In this document: in pieces, positions 27,892 through 37,308 of the stretch | Numbering within the stretch: position 1 is the first letter of the stretch | Layout: every line of letters starts with the position of its first letter | DNA from: Roseicyclus sp. | GTDB taxonomy: Bacteria; Pseudomonadota; Alphaproteobacteria; Rhodobacterales; Rhodobacteraceae | DNA length: 64,000 nucleotides | Assembly: GCF_018402035.1 (NCBI RefSeq) | Contig: NZ_JAGYJN010000005.1 | Span: forward strand, 1 to 64,000 | Reading direction: 5' to 3' | Notes under the pieces: generated by a model | What the model saw: the letters and a program-made list of their open reading frames with translations, nothing else | The model's database searches: none | Told to the model about the DNA's origin: nothing | Translations under genes and position numbers: made by a program

Positions 27892-29085
27892 ATGAACATT
27901 CATGAATACCAGGCGAAAGCGCTCCTTCGGCAATATGGCGCACCGGTCAGCGATGGCCGCGTGGTTCTCAAGGCGGAAGATGCCAAAACCGCCGCAGGCG
28001 AGATGGACGGCCCTCTCTGGGTCGTCAAGGCACAGATCCATGCCGGCGGCCGTGGCAAAGGTCACTTCAAAGAAGCCGACGCCGGTGAAAAAGGCGGCGT
28101 GCGCCTTGCCAAATCCGTAGAAGAAGCCGCTGAAGAGACCAAGAAGATGCTGGGCCGCACGCTCGTGACCCACCAGACCGGCCCCGCAGGCAAGCAGGTC
28201 AACCGCGTCTATATCGAGGATGGCTCGGGCATCGCGCGCGAGTTGTACCTTGCGCTTCTCGTTGACCGCCAGACCAGCCGCATTTCCTTCGTCTGCTCGA
28301 CCGAAGGCGGCATGGACATCGAAGAGGTCGCAGCCCACACACCTGAGAAAATCCTGTCCTTCTCGGTCGATCCCGCCACGGGCTACCAACCCTACCATGG
28401 CCGCCGCATCGCCTATTCCCTTGGCCTCGAGGGCAAGCAGGTCAAGGAATGCGTCAGCCTGATGGCCCTGCTTTACAAGGCCTTCGTCGAGCGTGACATG
28501 GAAATGCTCGAGATCAATCCGCTGATCGTCACCGATGAGGGCAGCCTCAAGGTGCTCGACGCCAAGCTCGGCTTTGACGGCAACGCCATGTATCGCCAGC
28601 CCGATATCCTCGCGCTGCGTGACGAGACCGAGGAAGACCCCAAGGAACTTCAGGCCTCGAAATACGACCTCAACTACATCGCGCTCGATGGTGAGATTGG
28701 TTGCATGGTCAACGGCGCGGGCCTTGCGATGGCCACGATGGACATCATCAAGCTTTACGGCTCGGAACCGGCCAACTTCCTCGATGTGGGCGGCTCGGCC
28801 ACCCGCGAGAAAGTGACCGAAGCCTTCAAGATCATCACTTCCGACCCGAACGTCAAAGGCATCTTGGTCAATATCTTCGGCGGCATCATGCGCTGCGATA
28901 TCATCGCCGAGGGCGTGGTGGCCGCCGTCAAGGAAGTGGGCCTTCAGGTGCCGCTGGTCGTCCGCCTCGAAGGCACGAATGTCGATAAAGGCAAAGAGAT
29001 CATCAACACCTCTGGCCTGAACGTCATCGCTGCCGACAACCTGTCGGATGCGGCTGAAAAGATCGTGAAAGCGGTCAAGGGCTGA
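27892..29085 (+). CDS. sucC: Succinyl-CoA synthetase (ADP-forming) beta subunit
   Basis: ATP-grasp subunit that couples succinyl-CoA cleavage to nucleoside triphosphate formation. 397 aa, starting [22 protein letters not shown]-grasp stretches [14 protein letters not shown] near residue 44 and [12 protein letters not shown] near 203, then the flavodoxin-like C-terminal domain with [13 protein letters not shown] and [13 protein letters not shown]. First gene of sucC-orf-sucD-sucA-sucB. Confidence 0.98.
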   Translation: MNIHEYQAKALLRQYGAPVSDGRVVLKAEDAKTAAGEMDGPLWVVKAQIHAGGRGKGHFKEADAGEKGGVRLAKSVEEAAEETKKMLGRTLVTHQTGPAGKQVNRVYIEDGSGIARELYLALLVDRQTSRISFVCSTEGGMDIEEVAAHTPEKILSFSVDPATGYQPYHGRRIAYSLGLEGKQVKECVSLMALLYKAFVERDMEMLEINPLIVTDEGSLKVLDAKLGFDGNAMYRQPDILALRDETEEDPKELQASKYDLNYIALDGEIGCMVNGAGLAMATMDIIKLYGSEPANFLDVGGSATREKVTEAFKIITSDPNVKGILVNIFGGIMRCDIIAEGVVAAVKEVGLQVPLVVRLEGTNVDKGKEIINTSGLNVIAADNLSDAAEKIVKAVKG

Positions 29086-29102
29086 ACAAAGGCACCACGC
29101 AG

Positions 29103-29369
29103 ATGCGCATGATCCAGATCCATGCCGACACCCCACCGGGCGGCAAGGCGGCAACCCAGCACAAGCTGGCCCGCCTTTCCCATGGCATCGGAACGCGGCG
29201 CGCGATCTGGTCGGCGCTGCATCTGCTGGGTGCTGCAATTTTCGTTCTGGCGATGCTGACGCGGCTGACACAGGCCGACACCGCCATAGCCCTTGGCCAG
29301 ACCGCCTTGGGCGCAACCACATTCCCGCATTTGGAGCGGCCATTGCCCTCCGACCCGCATATGAATTGA
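29103..29369 (+). CDS. Small single-pass membrane protein between sucC and sucD
   Basis: 88 aa. A polar N-terminus with many His/Lys/Arg (residues 1-33), one transmembrane helix ([20 protein letters not shown], 36-55) and a short tail. Starts 17 bp after sucC and stops 11 bp before sucD, whose ribosome-binding site lies in the gap, so it must be co-transcribed with both. No domain recognised. Presence inside the two-subunit succinyl-CoA synthetase operon is its only functional clue. Confidence 0.65.
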   Translation: MRMIQIHADTPPGGKAATQHKLARLSHGIGTRRAIWSALHLLGAAIFVLAMLTRLTQADTAIALGQTALGATTFPHLERPLPSDPHMN

Positions 29370-29380
29370 GGAGAAAGACG

Positions 29381-30262
29381 ATGGCCGTACTCGTCAACGA
29401 ACACACCTTGGTGATCTGCCAAGGCTTCACCGGCAGCCAAGGCACCTTCCATTCCGAACAGGCCATCGCCTATGGCACCAAGATGGTCGGCGGCGTGACC
29501 CCCGGCAAAGGTGGCACCACCCACCTGAACCTGCCCGTGTTCAACTCGGTCCACGAGGCCAAGCATGCCACGCAGGCCAATGCCACCGCGATCTACGTCC
29601 CCCCGCCCTTCGCGGCAGACTCGATCCTCGAGGCGATCGACGCCGAGATGGAGCTGATCGTCTGCATCACCGAAGGTATCCCGGTGCTCGACATGATGAA
29701 GGTCAAGCGCGCGTTGGAAGGGTCCAAATCCCGGCTGATCGGCCCGAACTGCCCCGGTGTGATGACACCTGACGCTTGCAAGATCGGCATCATGCCCGGC
29801 TCGATCTTCCGCCGTGGTTCGGTCGGTGTGGTCTCGCGCTCCGGCACGCTGACCTATGAAGCGGTCAAGCAGACCTCGGATGTGGGCCTTGGCCAATCCT
29901 CGGCCGTGGGCATCGGTGGCGACCCGATCAAAGGCACCGAACATATCGATGTGCTGGAAATGTTCCTCGCCGACCCCGAGACGCATTCGATCATCATGAT
30001 CGGCGAAATCGGCGGCTCCGCCGAAGAAGAAGCCGCCCAGTTCCTCGCCGATGAGAAAAAGCGCGGCCGCTGGAAGCCCACCGCCGGTTTCATCGCGGGC
30101 CGCACCGCCCCTCCGGGCCGCCGCATGGGCCATGCCGGCGCCATCGTCGCGGGCGGCAAAGGTGACGCGGAAAGCAAGATCGAAGCGATGAAATCCGCAG
30201 GCATCATCGTGGCCGACAGCCCCGCGGGCCTCGGCGAAGCCGTGCTCAAGGCGATCGGCTAA
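29381..30262 (+). CDS. sucD: Succinyl-CoA synthetase (ADP-forming) alpha subunit
   Basis: 293 aa from [20 protein letters not shown] after GAGGAGA. Binds CoA and carries the phosphorylated His. CoA-binding [17 protein letters not shown] near residue 15, ESSR-type [12 protein letters not shown] near 95, [11 protein letters not shown] near 118, and the active-site His in [13 protein letters not shown] near 245. Partner of sucC. Confidence 0.98.
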   Translation: MAVLVNEHTLVICQGFTGSQGTFHSEQAIAYGTKMVGGVTPGKGGTTHLNLPVFNSVHEAKHATQANATAIYVPPPFAADSILEAIDAEMELIVCITEGIPVLDMMKVKRALEGSKSRLIGPNCPGVMTPDACKIGIMPGSIFRRGSVGVVSRSGTLTYEAVKQTSDVGLGQSSAVGIGGDPIKGTEHIDVLEMFLADPETHSIIMIGEIGGSAEEEAAQFLADEKKRGRWKPTAGFIAGRTAPPGRRMGHAGAIVAGGKGDAESKIEAMKSAGIIVADSPAGLGEAVLKAIG

Positions 30263-30321
30263 AGACAACGCGCCGGGCGGGGCCAGACCCGCCCGGGGTT
30301 CAACCCAAGTCAGGTGCAGCC

Positions 30322-33282
30322 ATGACCGACCAAAGCCCCAACGACCAGTTCCACGCCTCATCCTTCATGCAAGGGCATAACGCGGCGTATCTTGAACAGC
30401 TCTACGCGCAATACGCCCAAGATCCGGGCGCGGTTGACGAGGCATGGCGCGCCTTTTTCGCTTCGCTTGGCGACACTCCCGCCGATGCCAAGGCCGAGGC
30501 ACAAGGCCCAAGCTGGGCGCGCCGCGACTGGCCGCCCACCCCCAATGATGATCTGACCGCCGCACTGACCGGCGAATGGCCGCAAGCCGCCGCCGAGATC
30601 AAAGGCGCGGGCGACAAGATCAAGGCCAAGGCACAGGAAAAAAGCGTCGAAGTGACCGACGCGCAGATCCAGCGCGCCGTTCTCGATAGTATCCGCGCGC
30701 TGATGATCATCCGCGCCTACCGCATCCGTGGCCATCTGGTCGCCGACCTCGACCCGCTGGGCATGCGCGAGACGACACCCCACCCCGAGCTTGATCCGAA
30801 ATCCTACGGCTTCACCGATGCCGACATGGATCGCCCGATCTTTATCGACAATGTGCTTGGCCTACAGATGGCCTCGATGCGCCAGATCCTCGAGATCGTA
30901 AAGCGCACCTATTGCGGCACCTTCGCGCTGCAATACATGCATATTTCCGACCCCGAACAATCCGCATGGCTGAAAGAGCGGATCGAAGGTTACGGCAAGG
31001 AAATCGCCTTCACCCGCGAAGGGCGCAAGGCGATCCTCAACAAGCTGGTCGAGGCCGAAGGCTTCGAGAAATTCCTCCATGTCAAATACATGGGCACCAA
31101 GCGTTTCGGCCTAGATGGCGGCGAGGCGCTGATCCCCGCGATGGAACAGATCATCAAGCGCGGCGGCGCGCTTGGCCTCAAGGACATCGTCATCGGCATG
31201 CCGCACCGTGGCCGCCTGTCGGTTTTGGCCAATGTGATGGGCAAGCCCTACCGCGCGATCTTCAACGAATTCCAAGGCGGCAGCTTCAAGCCCGAAGATG
31301 TCGATGGCTCGGGCGATGTGAAATATCACCTCGGCGCGTCGTCAGACCGTGAATTCGACGGCAACACCGTGCACCTCAGCCTGACCGCCAACCCCAGCCA
31401 CCTCGAGGCGGTGAACCCCGTCGTTCTGGGCAAGGTCCGCGCCAAGCAAGATCAGCTTCGCGACACCGAACGCCGCTCGGTCATGGCGATTTTGCTTCAT
31501 GGCGACGCGGCCTTTGCGGGCCAAGGCATCGTGGCCGAGGGTTTCCAGCTTTCGGGCATCCGTGGCCACCGCACCGGCGGCACCATGCATATCGTGGTCA
31601 ACAACCAGATCGGTTTCACCACCGCGCCGCATTTCAGCCGCTCCTCGCCCTATCCGACCGATATCGCCCTGATGGTCGAAGCGCCGATCTTCCACGTGAA
31701 TGGCGACGACCCCGAGGCCGTGGTCCATGCCGCCCGCGTCGCGACCGAGTTCCGCCAGAAGTTCGGCAAAGACGTCGTGCTCGACATCTTCTGCTACCGC
31801 CGCTTTGGTCATAACGAAGGCGATGAGCCGATGTTCACCAACCCGGTGATGTATCAGCGCATCAAGACCCATAAAACCACGCTCCAGCTTTATACCGAGC
31901 GTCTGGTCAAGGACGGCCTGATCCCCGAAGGCGAGATCGAAGATGCCAAGGCCGCCTTTCAGGCCCGCCTGAACACCGAGTTCGAGGCCGGCAAAGACTA
32001 CAAACCCAACAAGGCCGATTGGCTCGATGGGCGCTGGTCGCATATCAACCGCGAAGGGGCCGACTACCAGCGCGGCGAAACCGCGATCAAACCCGAAACG
32101 CTGGCCGATGTGGGCCGCGCGCTGAGCACCGCACCCGAAAGCGTGAGCCTGCACAAAACCGTCTCCCGCCTGCTGGAAGCCAAGCAAGAGATGCTGACCA
32201 CGGGCACGGGCTTTGATTGGGCCACCGCCGAAGCGCTGGCCTTCGGCTCGCTTCTGACCGAGGGCTTCCCCGTCCGCCTTGCTGGCCAAGACAGCACGCG
32301 CGGCACCTTCTCCCAGCGCCACTCCGCCTTGATCGATCAAGCCAGCGAAGATCGCTACTACCCGCTCAACAACATCCGCGAGGGGCAAGCGAAGTTCGAG
32401 GTGATCGACAGCGCCCTGTCCGAATACGCGGTCTTGGGTTTCGAATATGGCTATAGCCTTGCCGAACCCAATGCGCTCACCATGTGGGAGGCGCAGTTTG
32501 GCGATTTCGCCAATGGCGCACAGATCATGTTCGACCAGTTCATCAGTTCCGGCGAACGCAAATGGCTGCGCATGTCGGGCCTCGTCATGCTGCTGCCGCA
32601 TGGTTTCGAAGGCCAAGGCCCCGAGCATTCCTCGGCCCGGCTCGAACGCTTCTTGCAAATGTGCGCCGAGGATAACTGGATCGTCGCCAACTGCACCACG
32701 CCCGCCAACTACTTCCACATCCTGCGCCGCCAGATCCACCGCAGCTTCCGCAAGCCGCTTGTGCTGATGACGCCCAAATCGCTTTTGCGTCACAAGCTTG
32801 CGATTTCGGACGCGGCCGATTTCACCACCGGCTCCTCTTTCCACCGCGTGCTGTGGGATGACGCCGAAAAGGGCCATTCTGACACCGTGCTCGCCAAGGA
32901 TAGCAAGATCCGCCGCGTCGTGATCTGCTCGGGCAAGGTCTATTACGATCTTCTCGAAGAACGCGATGCGCGCGGGCTGACGGATGTCTACCTGCTGCGT
33001 CTGGAACAGTTCTATCCCTTCCCCGCACATTCGCTGATGAAAGAGCTTGAGCGCTTCAAAGGCGCCGAGATCATCTGGTGCCAAGAAGAGCCCAAGAACC
33101 AAGGCGGCTGGTCCTTTGTCGAACCCAATATCGAATGGGTGCTGACCCGGATCGGCGCCAAGCACACCCGCCCGCGCTATGTGGGCCGCGCGGCCTCGGC
33201 CTCGCCCGCGACGGGCTTGGCCAGCCAGCATAAATCCCAACAGACCGCGCTCGTGAACGACGCGCTGACCATCGAAGGGTAA
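30322..33282 (+). CDS. sucA: 2-oxoglutarate dehydrogenase E1 component
   Basis: Thiamine-diphosphate-dependent decarboxylase of the 2-oxoglutarate dehydrogenase complex. 986 aa. N-terminal [26 protein letters not shown] segment that binds the E2 core; active-site stretches [18 protein letters not shown] near 295, [18 protein letters not shown] near 395 and [16 protein letters not shown] near 450 (metal-binding Asp/Asn); C-terminal [25 protein letters not shown]. The stop overlaps the sucB ATG as TAATG. Confidence 0.98.
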   Translation: MTDQSPNDQFHASSFMQGHNAAYLEQLYAQYAQDPGAVDEAWRAFFASLGDTPADAKAEAQGPSWARRDWPPTPNDDLTAALTGEWPQAAAEIKGAGDKIKAKAQEKSVEVTDAQIQRAVLDSIRALMIIRAYRIRGHLVADLDPLGMRETTPHPELDPKSYGFTDADMDRPIFIDNVLGLQMASMRQILEIVKRTYCGTFALQYMHISDPEQSAWLKERIEGYGKEIAFTREGRKAILNKLVEAEGFEKFLHVKYMGTKRFGLDGGEALIPAMEQIIKRGGALGLKDIVIGMPHRGRLSVLANVMGKPYRAIFNEFQGGSFKPEDVDGSGDVKYHLGASSDREFDGNTVHLSLTANPSHLEAVNPVVLGKVRAKQDQLRDTERRSVMAILLHGDAAFAGQGIVAEGFQLSGIRGHRTGGTMHIVVNNQIGFTTAPHFSRSSPYPTDIALMVEAPIFHVNGDDPEAVVHAARVATEFRQKFGKDVVLDIFCYRRFGHNEGDEPMFTNPVMYQRIKTHKTTLQLYTERLVKDGLIPEGEIEDAKAAFQARLNTEFEAGKDYKPNKADWLDGRWSHINREGADYQRGETAIKPETLADVGRALSTAPESVSLHKTVSRLLEAKQEMLTTGTGFDWATAEALAFGSLLTEGFPVRLAGQDSTRGTFSQRHSALIDQASEDRYYPLNNIREGQAKFEVIDSALSEYAVLGFEYGYSLAEPNALTMWEAQFGDFANGAQIMFDQFISSGERKWLRMSGLVMLLPHGFEGQGPEHSSARLERFLQMCAEDNWIVANCTTPANYFHILRRQIHRSFRKPLVLMTPKSLLRHKLAISDAADFTTGSSFHRVLWDDAEKGHSDTVLAKDSKIRRVVICSGKVYYDLLEERDARGLTDVYLLRLEQFYPFPAHSLMKELERFKGAEIIWCQEEPKNQGGWSFVEPNIEWVLTRIGAKHTRPRYVGRAASASPATGLASQHKSQQTALVNDALTIEG

Positions 33283-34754
33283 TGACCATGACGATCGAAG
33301 TTCGCGTGCCCACCTTGGGCGAAAGCGTCACCGAAGCCACCGTGGCCACGTGGTTCAAAAAACCCGGCGAGGCCGTCGCGGTTGACGAAATGCTGTGCGA
33401 GTTGGAAACTGACAAGGTCACGGTCGAAGTGCCAAGCCCCGCCGCGGGCATCCTTGGCACCATCGTCGCGGCCGAGGGTGAAACCGTCGGCGTCAACGCG
33501 CTTTTGGCCACGCTCAGCGAAGGCGCAGCCGCAGCCCCCGCTGCTGCCGCCGCCAAACCCGCCACCAGCGCCGCCGTCGATGTCATGGTCCCCACGCTCG
33601 GCGAAAGCGTGACCGAGGCGACGGTTGCCACATGGTTCAAGAAAATCGGCGACACCGTGGCGCAAGATGAAATGCTCTGCGAGCTTGAAACCGACAAAGT
33701 CTCGGTCGAGGTGCCAAGCCCCGCTGCCGGTGTCTTGAGCGAAATCATCGCCGCCGAAGGCACAACCGTGCAAGCCAATGGCAAGCTCGCCGTAATCGGC
33801 GGCGCTGTCGCCGCTGTGGCCGCCGCACCCGCCCCTGCGCCCGCCGCGACCAGCGCGGGCAAAGATATCGCCCATGCCCCCTCGGCGCAAAAGATGATGG
33901 CCGAAAAAGGCATCGACGCCGCTCAGATCACAGGCACCGGCCGCGACGGTCGGATCATGAAGGAAGATGTGATGAAGGCCGCCTCTGCCCCGCAAGCCGC
34001 AGCACCCGCACCCATGGCCAGCGCCCCCCGCGCCCCCTCCCCGGCCGAGGATGCCGCGCGCGAAGAACGGGTGAAAATGACCCGCCTGCGCCAGACCATC
34101 GCGCGCCGCCTGAAAGATGCGCAAAACACGGCGGCAATGCTCACCACCTATAACGAGGTCGACATGACCGAGGTGATGGCCCTGCGCAACGCCTACAAGG
34201 ATGACTTCGAGAAAAAGCACGGCGTGCGGCTTGGCTTCATGTCCTTCTTCACCAAGGCCTGCGTCCATGCGCTGCGCGAAGTGCCCGAGGTCAATGCCGA
34301 GATCGACGGCAATGATATCGTCTATAAGAACTTCGTGCATATGGGCGTGGCCGCCGGCACCCCCACCGGGCTTGTCGTGCCGGTGATCCGCGACGCCCAC
34401 ACCATGTCCTTTGCCGAGATCGAGAAAGCCATCGCTGAAAAGGGCCGCCGCGCGCGTGACGGCAAGCTCTCGATGGCCGAGATGCAGGGCGGCACCTTCA
34501 CCATCTCCAACGGTGGCGTCTATGGCTCGCTCATGTCCTCGCCCATCCTGAACCCGCCGCAATCGGGCATCTTGGGCATGCACAAGATCCAAGACCGCCC
34601 CATGGCGATCAATGGCCAAGTGGTGATCCGCCCGATGATGTATCTCGCACTCAGCTATGACCACCGCATCGTGGACGGCAAAGGCGCCGTGACCTTCCTT
34701 GTGCGGGTGAAAGAAGCCCTCGAAGATCCGCGCCGCTTGCTGATGGATCTGTGA
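33282..34754 (+). CDS. sucB: 2-oxoglutarate dehydrogenase E2, with two lipoyl domains
   Basis: Dihydrolipoyl succinyltransferase. 490 aa, longer than the roughly 400 aa of E. coli SucB because it carries two near-identical lipoyl domains: residues 3-80 (lipoyl Lys in [13 protein letters not shown]) and residues 103-180 ([13 protein letters not shown]), joined by Ala/Pro linkers. Then the E1/E3-binding domain ([32 protein letters not shown]) and the catalytic acyltransferase domain ending in the active-site stretch [16 protein letters not shown]. The start may be the overlapping ATG at 33282 or the one at 33288. Confidence 0.96.
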   Translation: MTMTIEVRVPTLGESVTEATVATWFKKPGEAVAVDEMLCELETDKVTVEVPSPAAGILGTIVAAEGETVGVNALLATLSEGAAAAPAAAAAKPATSAAVDVMVPTLGESVTEATVATWFKKIGDTVAQDEMLCELETDKVSVEVPSPAAGVLSEIIAAEGTTVQANGKLAVIGGAVAAVAAAPAPAPAATSAGKDIAHAPSAQKMMAEKGIDAAQITGTGRDGRIMKEDVMKAASAPQAAAPAPMASAPRAPSPAEDAAREERVKMTRLRQTIARRLKDAQNTAAMLTTYNEVDMTEVMALRNAYKDDFEKKHGVRLGFMSFFTKACVHALREVPEVNAEIDGNDIVYKNFVHMGVAAGTPTGLVVPVIRDAHTMSFAEIEKAIAEKGRRARDGKLSMAEMQGGTFTISNGGVYGSLMSSPILNPPQSGILGMHKIQDRPMAINGQVVIRPMMYLALSYDHRIVDGKGAVTFLVRVKEALEDPRRLLMDL

Positions 34755-34761
34755 TCTATTC

Positions 34762-34890
34762 CCGTCACCCTCGGGCTTGACCCGAGGGTCCCCAAGCCAC
34801 CAACCACCGTCACCCTCGGGCTTGACCCGAGGGTCTCCAAGCCACCAACCACCGTCACCCTCGGGCTTGACCCGAGGGTCTCTAAGCCAC
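34762..34890 (+). repeat. 45-bp tandem repeat built on a palindrome, three copies
   Basis: Units start at 34762, 34807 and 34852 with a 45-bp period and differ at very few positions. Each contains the palindrome ACCCTCGGG-CTTGA-CCCGAGGGT. Lies directly between sucB and the GIY-YIG gene, ending 13 bp before its ATG. Similar TCGGG-CTTGACCCGA palindromes are widespread in alphaproteobacterial intergenic regions. Confidence 0.85.
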
Positions 34891-34902
34891 AAGACTGATA
34901 GG

Positions 34903-35217
34903 ATGTTCGTATACATGCTGACCAATAAACCAGATGGAACGCTTTATATCGGCGTTACCAACGATCTGGTCCGGCGCGTGTATGAGCACCGCACCCATGC
35001 GGTAAAGGGCTTCACGGATCGCTACAATCTCGAACGCCTCGTCTGGTTCGAACCGCACGCAGACCCCACGCAAGCCATCCGGCGCGAAAAGGCGCTGAAA
35101 CGCTGGAACCGCGCTTGGAAAATCGCACTGATCACACAGACCAACCCGAGTTGGCGCGATCTGTGGGACGAGATCGTCGGGTCAAGCCCGACGATGACGG
35201 GAAAGCTGGCCCAATGA
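34903..35217 (+). CDS. GIY-YIG endonuclease family protein
   Basis: 104 aa, single-domain GIY-YIG nuclease of the UPF0213 type. The two strands read FVYMLTNKPDGTLYIGVTND (YML replacing GIY, YIG intact); the catalytic Arg is in LVRRVYEHR, with HAVKGFTDRYN and the Glu in RREKALKRW. The start at 34903 follows AGG; the frame continues upstream only through the tandem repeat. The last ten codons (IVGSSPTMTG) are encoded by an inverted copy of the same palindrome that flanks the gene on both sides. It splits sucB from lpdA. Role unknown. Confidence 0.8.
   Translation: MFVYMLTNKPDGTLYIGVTNDLVRRVYEHRTHAVKGFTDRYNLERLVWFEPHADPTQAIRREKALKRWNRAWKIALITQTNPSWRDLWDEIVGSSPTMTGKLAQ
35173..35200 (-). repeat. 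Inverted copy of the palindrome inside the GIY-YIG 3' end
   Basis: ATCGTCGGG-TCAAG-CCCGACGAT followed by GACGGG. It is the reverse complement form of the repeats at 34762 and 35232, with CGTC instead of CCTC in the arms. It codes for the last residues of the nuclease. Confidence 0.7.
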
Positions 35218-35231
35218 TCGCTCCCCCTAAG

Positions 35232-35334
35232 ACCGTCACCCCCGGGTTCGACCCGAGGGACTCCCTCCGCCACCACACCCCCGTCACCCTCGGGCACACC
35301 CCCACCGTCACCCTCGGGCTTGACCCGAGGGTCT
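35232..35334 (+). repeat. Right-hand palindromic repeats after the GIY-YIG gene
   Basis: Three CCGTCACC units: a diverged palindrome at 35232-35261 (CCCGGGTTCGACCCGAGGG), a half unit at 35281-35296 that stops after CTCGGG, and a full copy at 35304-35333 identical in core to the left array. Together with 34762-34890 they bracket the nuclease gene. Confidence 0.8.
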
Positions 35335-35359
35335 CCCCCGCTCCTCACGGAAGCCGAAC

Positions 35360-35761
35360 ATGACCACCGAGCTTTACATCCTCGCCCTCGCGGCCCTCCT
35401 GCAATATGTCCAGATTGCCCTCTACTCCGTCGCCGGGAACGCACAGGCAGGGGCCAAGGCCGCCATGGGCCCGCGCGACCAAAAGATCGAGTTGACCGGC
35501 GTCGCCGGTCGCCTGCAACGCGCGATGAACAACCATTTCGAGGGGCTGATCCTGTTCGGCATCGCGGTCGTGGTCGTCACCCTCTCGGACCGCTCCAGCG
35601 CGCTGACGGAAGGTTGCGCCCATGCCTATCTGATCTCGCGCGTCCTGTTCATCCCGGCCTATGCCCAAGGGCTTGTGCCTTGGCGCAGCCTCATCTGGGC
35701 CGTGGGATTTCTCGCCACCCTCATCATGCTGCTTGCCGCGCTCTTTGGCGGGGCAGCGTAA
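35360..35761 (+). CDS. MAPEG family membrane protein
   Basis: 133 aa with four transmembrane helices, the membrane-associated eicosanoid/glutathione metabolism fold. Typical parts: LLQYVQIALYSVAGNAQAG near residue 13, GRLQRAMNNHFEGLILFGIAV near 47 (conserved Arg-Asn-x-x-Glu), and RVLFIPAYAQGL near 90. Bacterial members are of unknown substrate; some conjugate glutathione. Stands between the repeats and lpdA. Confidence 0.85.
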   Translation: MTTELYILALAALLQYVQIALYSVAGNAQAGAKAAMGPRDQKIELTGVAGRLQRAMNNHFEGLILFGIAVVVVTLSDRSSALTEGCAHAYLISRVLFIPAYAQGLVPWRSLIWAVGFLATLIMLLAALFGGAA

Positions 35762-35769
35762 CCGCGATA

Positions 35770-35802
35770 TGTACAGCCTGTGTACAGGGTGTGTACGCCC
35801 TG
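35770..35802 (+). promoter_or_regulatory. Three 11-bp direct repeats upstream of lpdA
   Basis: TGTACAGCCTG, TGTACAGGGTG and TGTACGCCCTG follow each other without gaps (35770, 35781, 35792), followed by TGACGG. The 11-bp period puts each box on the same face of the helix. They end 28 bp before the lpdA ATG. Confidence 0.5.
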
Positions 35803-35830
35803 TGACGGCAGAACTCGACAGGAGGACACC

Positions 35831-37219
35831 ATGTCCAGCTATGACGTCATCATCATCGGTTCCGGCCCCGGCGGCTATGTTTGCGCCATCCGCTGCGCGC
35901 AGCTTGGCCTGAAAACCGCCGTGGTCGAAGGGCGCGACACGCTCGGCGGCACCTGCCTCAATATCGGCTGCATCCCCTCCAAGGCGCTCTTGCATGCCTC
36001 CCACCAACTCCATGAAGCGGAACATAATTTTGCGAAAATGGGGCTGATCGGCAAAGCGCCCAGCGTCGATTGGAAACAGATGCTCGCCTACAAGGACGAT
36101 GTCATCGGCCAGAACACAAAGGGCATCGAATTTCTGTTCAAAAAGAACAAGATCGACTGGCTCAAGGGCTGGGGTTCGATCCCCGAGGCAGGCAAAGTGC
36201 GCGTGGGCGACGCGACCCATGACGCGAAAAACATCATCATCGCAACGGGTTCCACCCCATCCGTGCTGCCCGGCATCACCATCGACGAAAAGATCGTGGT
36301 GACATCTGAGGGCGCGCTGTCACTGCCCAAGATCCCCAAGAAACTGGTCGTGATCGGCGCAGGTGTGATCGGCCTTGAGCTTGGCTCGGTCTATGCCCGC
36401 TTAGGGGTTGAGGTGCAGGTGATCGAGTATCTCGACCACATCACCCCCGGCATGGATGCTGAGGTCGCAAAGAACTTCCAACGAATCCTTTCCAAACAAG
36501 GCCTTGGCTTCACCCTCGGCGCTGCCGTTCAGTCGGTCGAGACAGCCAAAGGCAAAGCCACCGTCACCTACAAACTGCGCAAAGATGACAGCACCCACAG
36601 CATCGACGCCGATGTGGTTTTGGTGGCCACGGGCCGCAAACCTTACGTCGATGGCCTAGGCCTCGACGCTTTGGGCATCACCATGACCGAGCGCGGCCAA
36701 ATCGCCACCGACGCCCATTATGCCACCAATATCAAGGGCATCTACGCCATCGGCGACGCCATCACCGGGCCGATGCTCGCCCATAAGGCCGAAGATGAAG
36801 GCATGGCCGTGGCCGAGGTGCTGGCGGGCCGTCATGGCCATATGAACTATGGCGTCATCCCCGGCGTGATCTACACCCACCCGGAAGTGTCCTCTGTCGG
36901 CGCAACCGAAGAAACCCTGAAAGCCGAGGGCCGCGCCTACAAGGTCGGCAAGTTCTCCTTCATGGGCAATGGCCGCGCCAAGGCCAATTTCGCTGGCGAC
37001 GGTTTCGTCAAGATCCTCGCCGATCAGCAAACCGACCGCATCTTGGGCGCTCATATCATCGGCCCGATGGCGGGCGATTTGATCCACGAGATCTGCGTCG
37101 CGATGGAATTCGGCGCATCGGCCCAAGACCTCGCCATGACCTGCCATGCCCACCCCACCTACTCGGAGGCGGTGCGCGAGGCGGCACTCGCCTGCGGCGA
37201 CGGCCCGATCCATTCCTGA
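35831..37219 (+). CDS. lpdA: Dihydrolipoyl dehydrogenase (E3)
   Basis: FAD-dependent enzyme that re-oxidises the lipoyl groups of 2-oxo-acid dehydrogenase complexes with NAD. 462 aa from [20 protein letters not shown] after GGAGGA. Redox-active disulfide in [17 protein letters not shown] near residue 40, NAD site [20 protein letters not shown] near 178, and the C-terminal His-Glu couple [15 protein letters not shown] near 441. Being linked to sucAB, it is probably the E3 of the 2-oxoglutarate complex. Spaced from sucB by the nuclease and MAPEG genes, so may have its own promoter at 35770. Confidence 0.97.
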   Translation: MSSYDVIIIGSGPGGYVCAIRCAQLGLKTAVVEGRDTLGGTCLNIGCIPSKALLHASHQLHEAEHNFAKMGLIGKAPSVDWKQMLAYKDDVIGQNTKGIEFLFKKNKIDWLKGWGSIPEAGKVRVGDATHDAKNIIIATGSTPSVLPGITIDEKIVVTSEGALSLPKIPKKLVVIGAGVIGLELGSVYARLGVEVQVIEYLDHITPGMDAEVAKNFQRILSKQGLGFTLGAAVQSVETAKGKATVTYKLRKDDSTHSIDADVVLVATGRKPYVDGLGLDALGITMTERGQIATDAHYATNIKGIYAIGDAITGPMLAHKAEDEGMAVAEVLAGRHGHMNYGVIPGVIYTHPEVSSVGATEETLKAEGRAYKVGKFSFMGNGRAKANFAGDGFVKILADQQTDRILGAHIIGPMAGDLIHEICVAMEFGASAQDLAMTCHAHPTYSEAVREAALACGDGPIHS

Positions 37220-37230
37220 ACGGGGCTAAC

Positions 37231-37263
37231 CCCCTTCTCTGTTTCAAAAATATCCTCCGGGGG
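37231..37263 (-). repeat. Dispersed intergenic element, copy 3
   Basis: Minus strand: CCCCCGGAGGATATTTTTGA then AACAGAGAAGGGG. Nearly identical to copy 1 at position 3. Lies between the convergent lpdA and GntR genes, just before two hairpins. Confidence 0.6.
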
Positions 37264-37264
37264 T

Positions 37265-37308
37265 CCGGGGGTGGAAAACCCCCGGTAAGGCCCTTTGCAA
37301 AGGGCCTT
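37265..37308. terminator. Double hairpin between convergent lpdA and GntR genes
   Basis: CCGGGGG/CCCCCGG (37265-37271 with 37279-37285) followed by a perfect 22-bp palindrome AAGGCCCTTTG/CAAAGGGCCTT (37287-37308), which overlaps the stop codon of the minus-strand regulator. Likely ends transcription from both sides. Confidence 0.65.

Noticed and set aside
31342-33240. 632-codon minus-strand frame opposite sucA
   Set aside because: Lies entirely against a conserved enzyme; no ribosome-binding site and no recognisable domain.
34762-34890. Possible CRISPR array
   Set aside because: The units are contiguous 45-bp tandem copies with no variable spacers, and no cas genes are present.
33177-34925. 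582-codon minus-strand frame opposite sucB and the 45-bp repeats
   Set aside because: Composed of complement-strand His/Gly runs and translated repeat units; a shadow of sucB.
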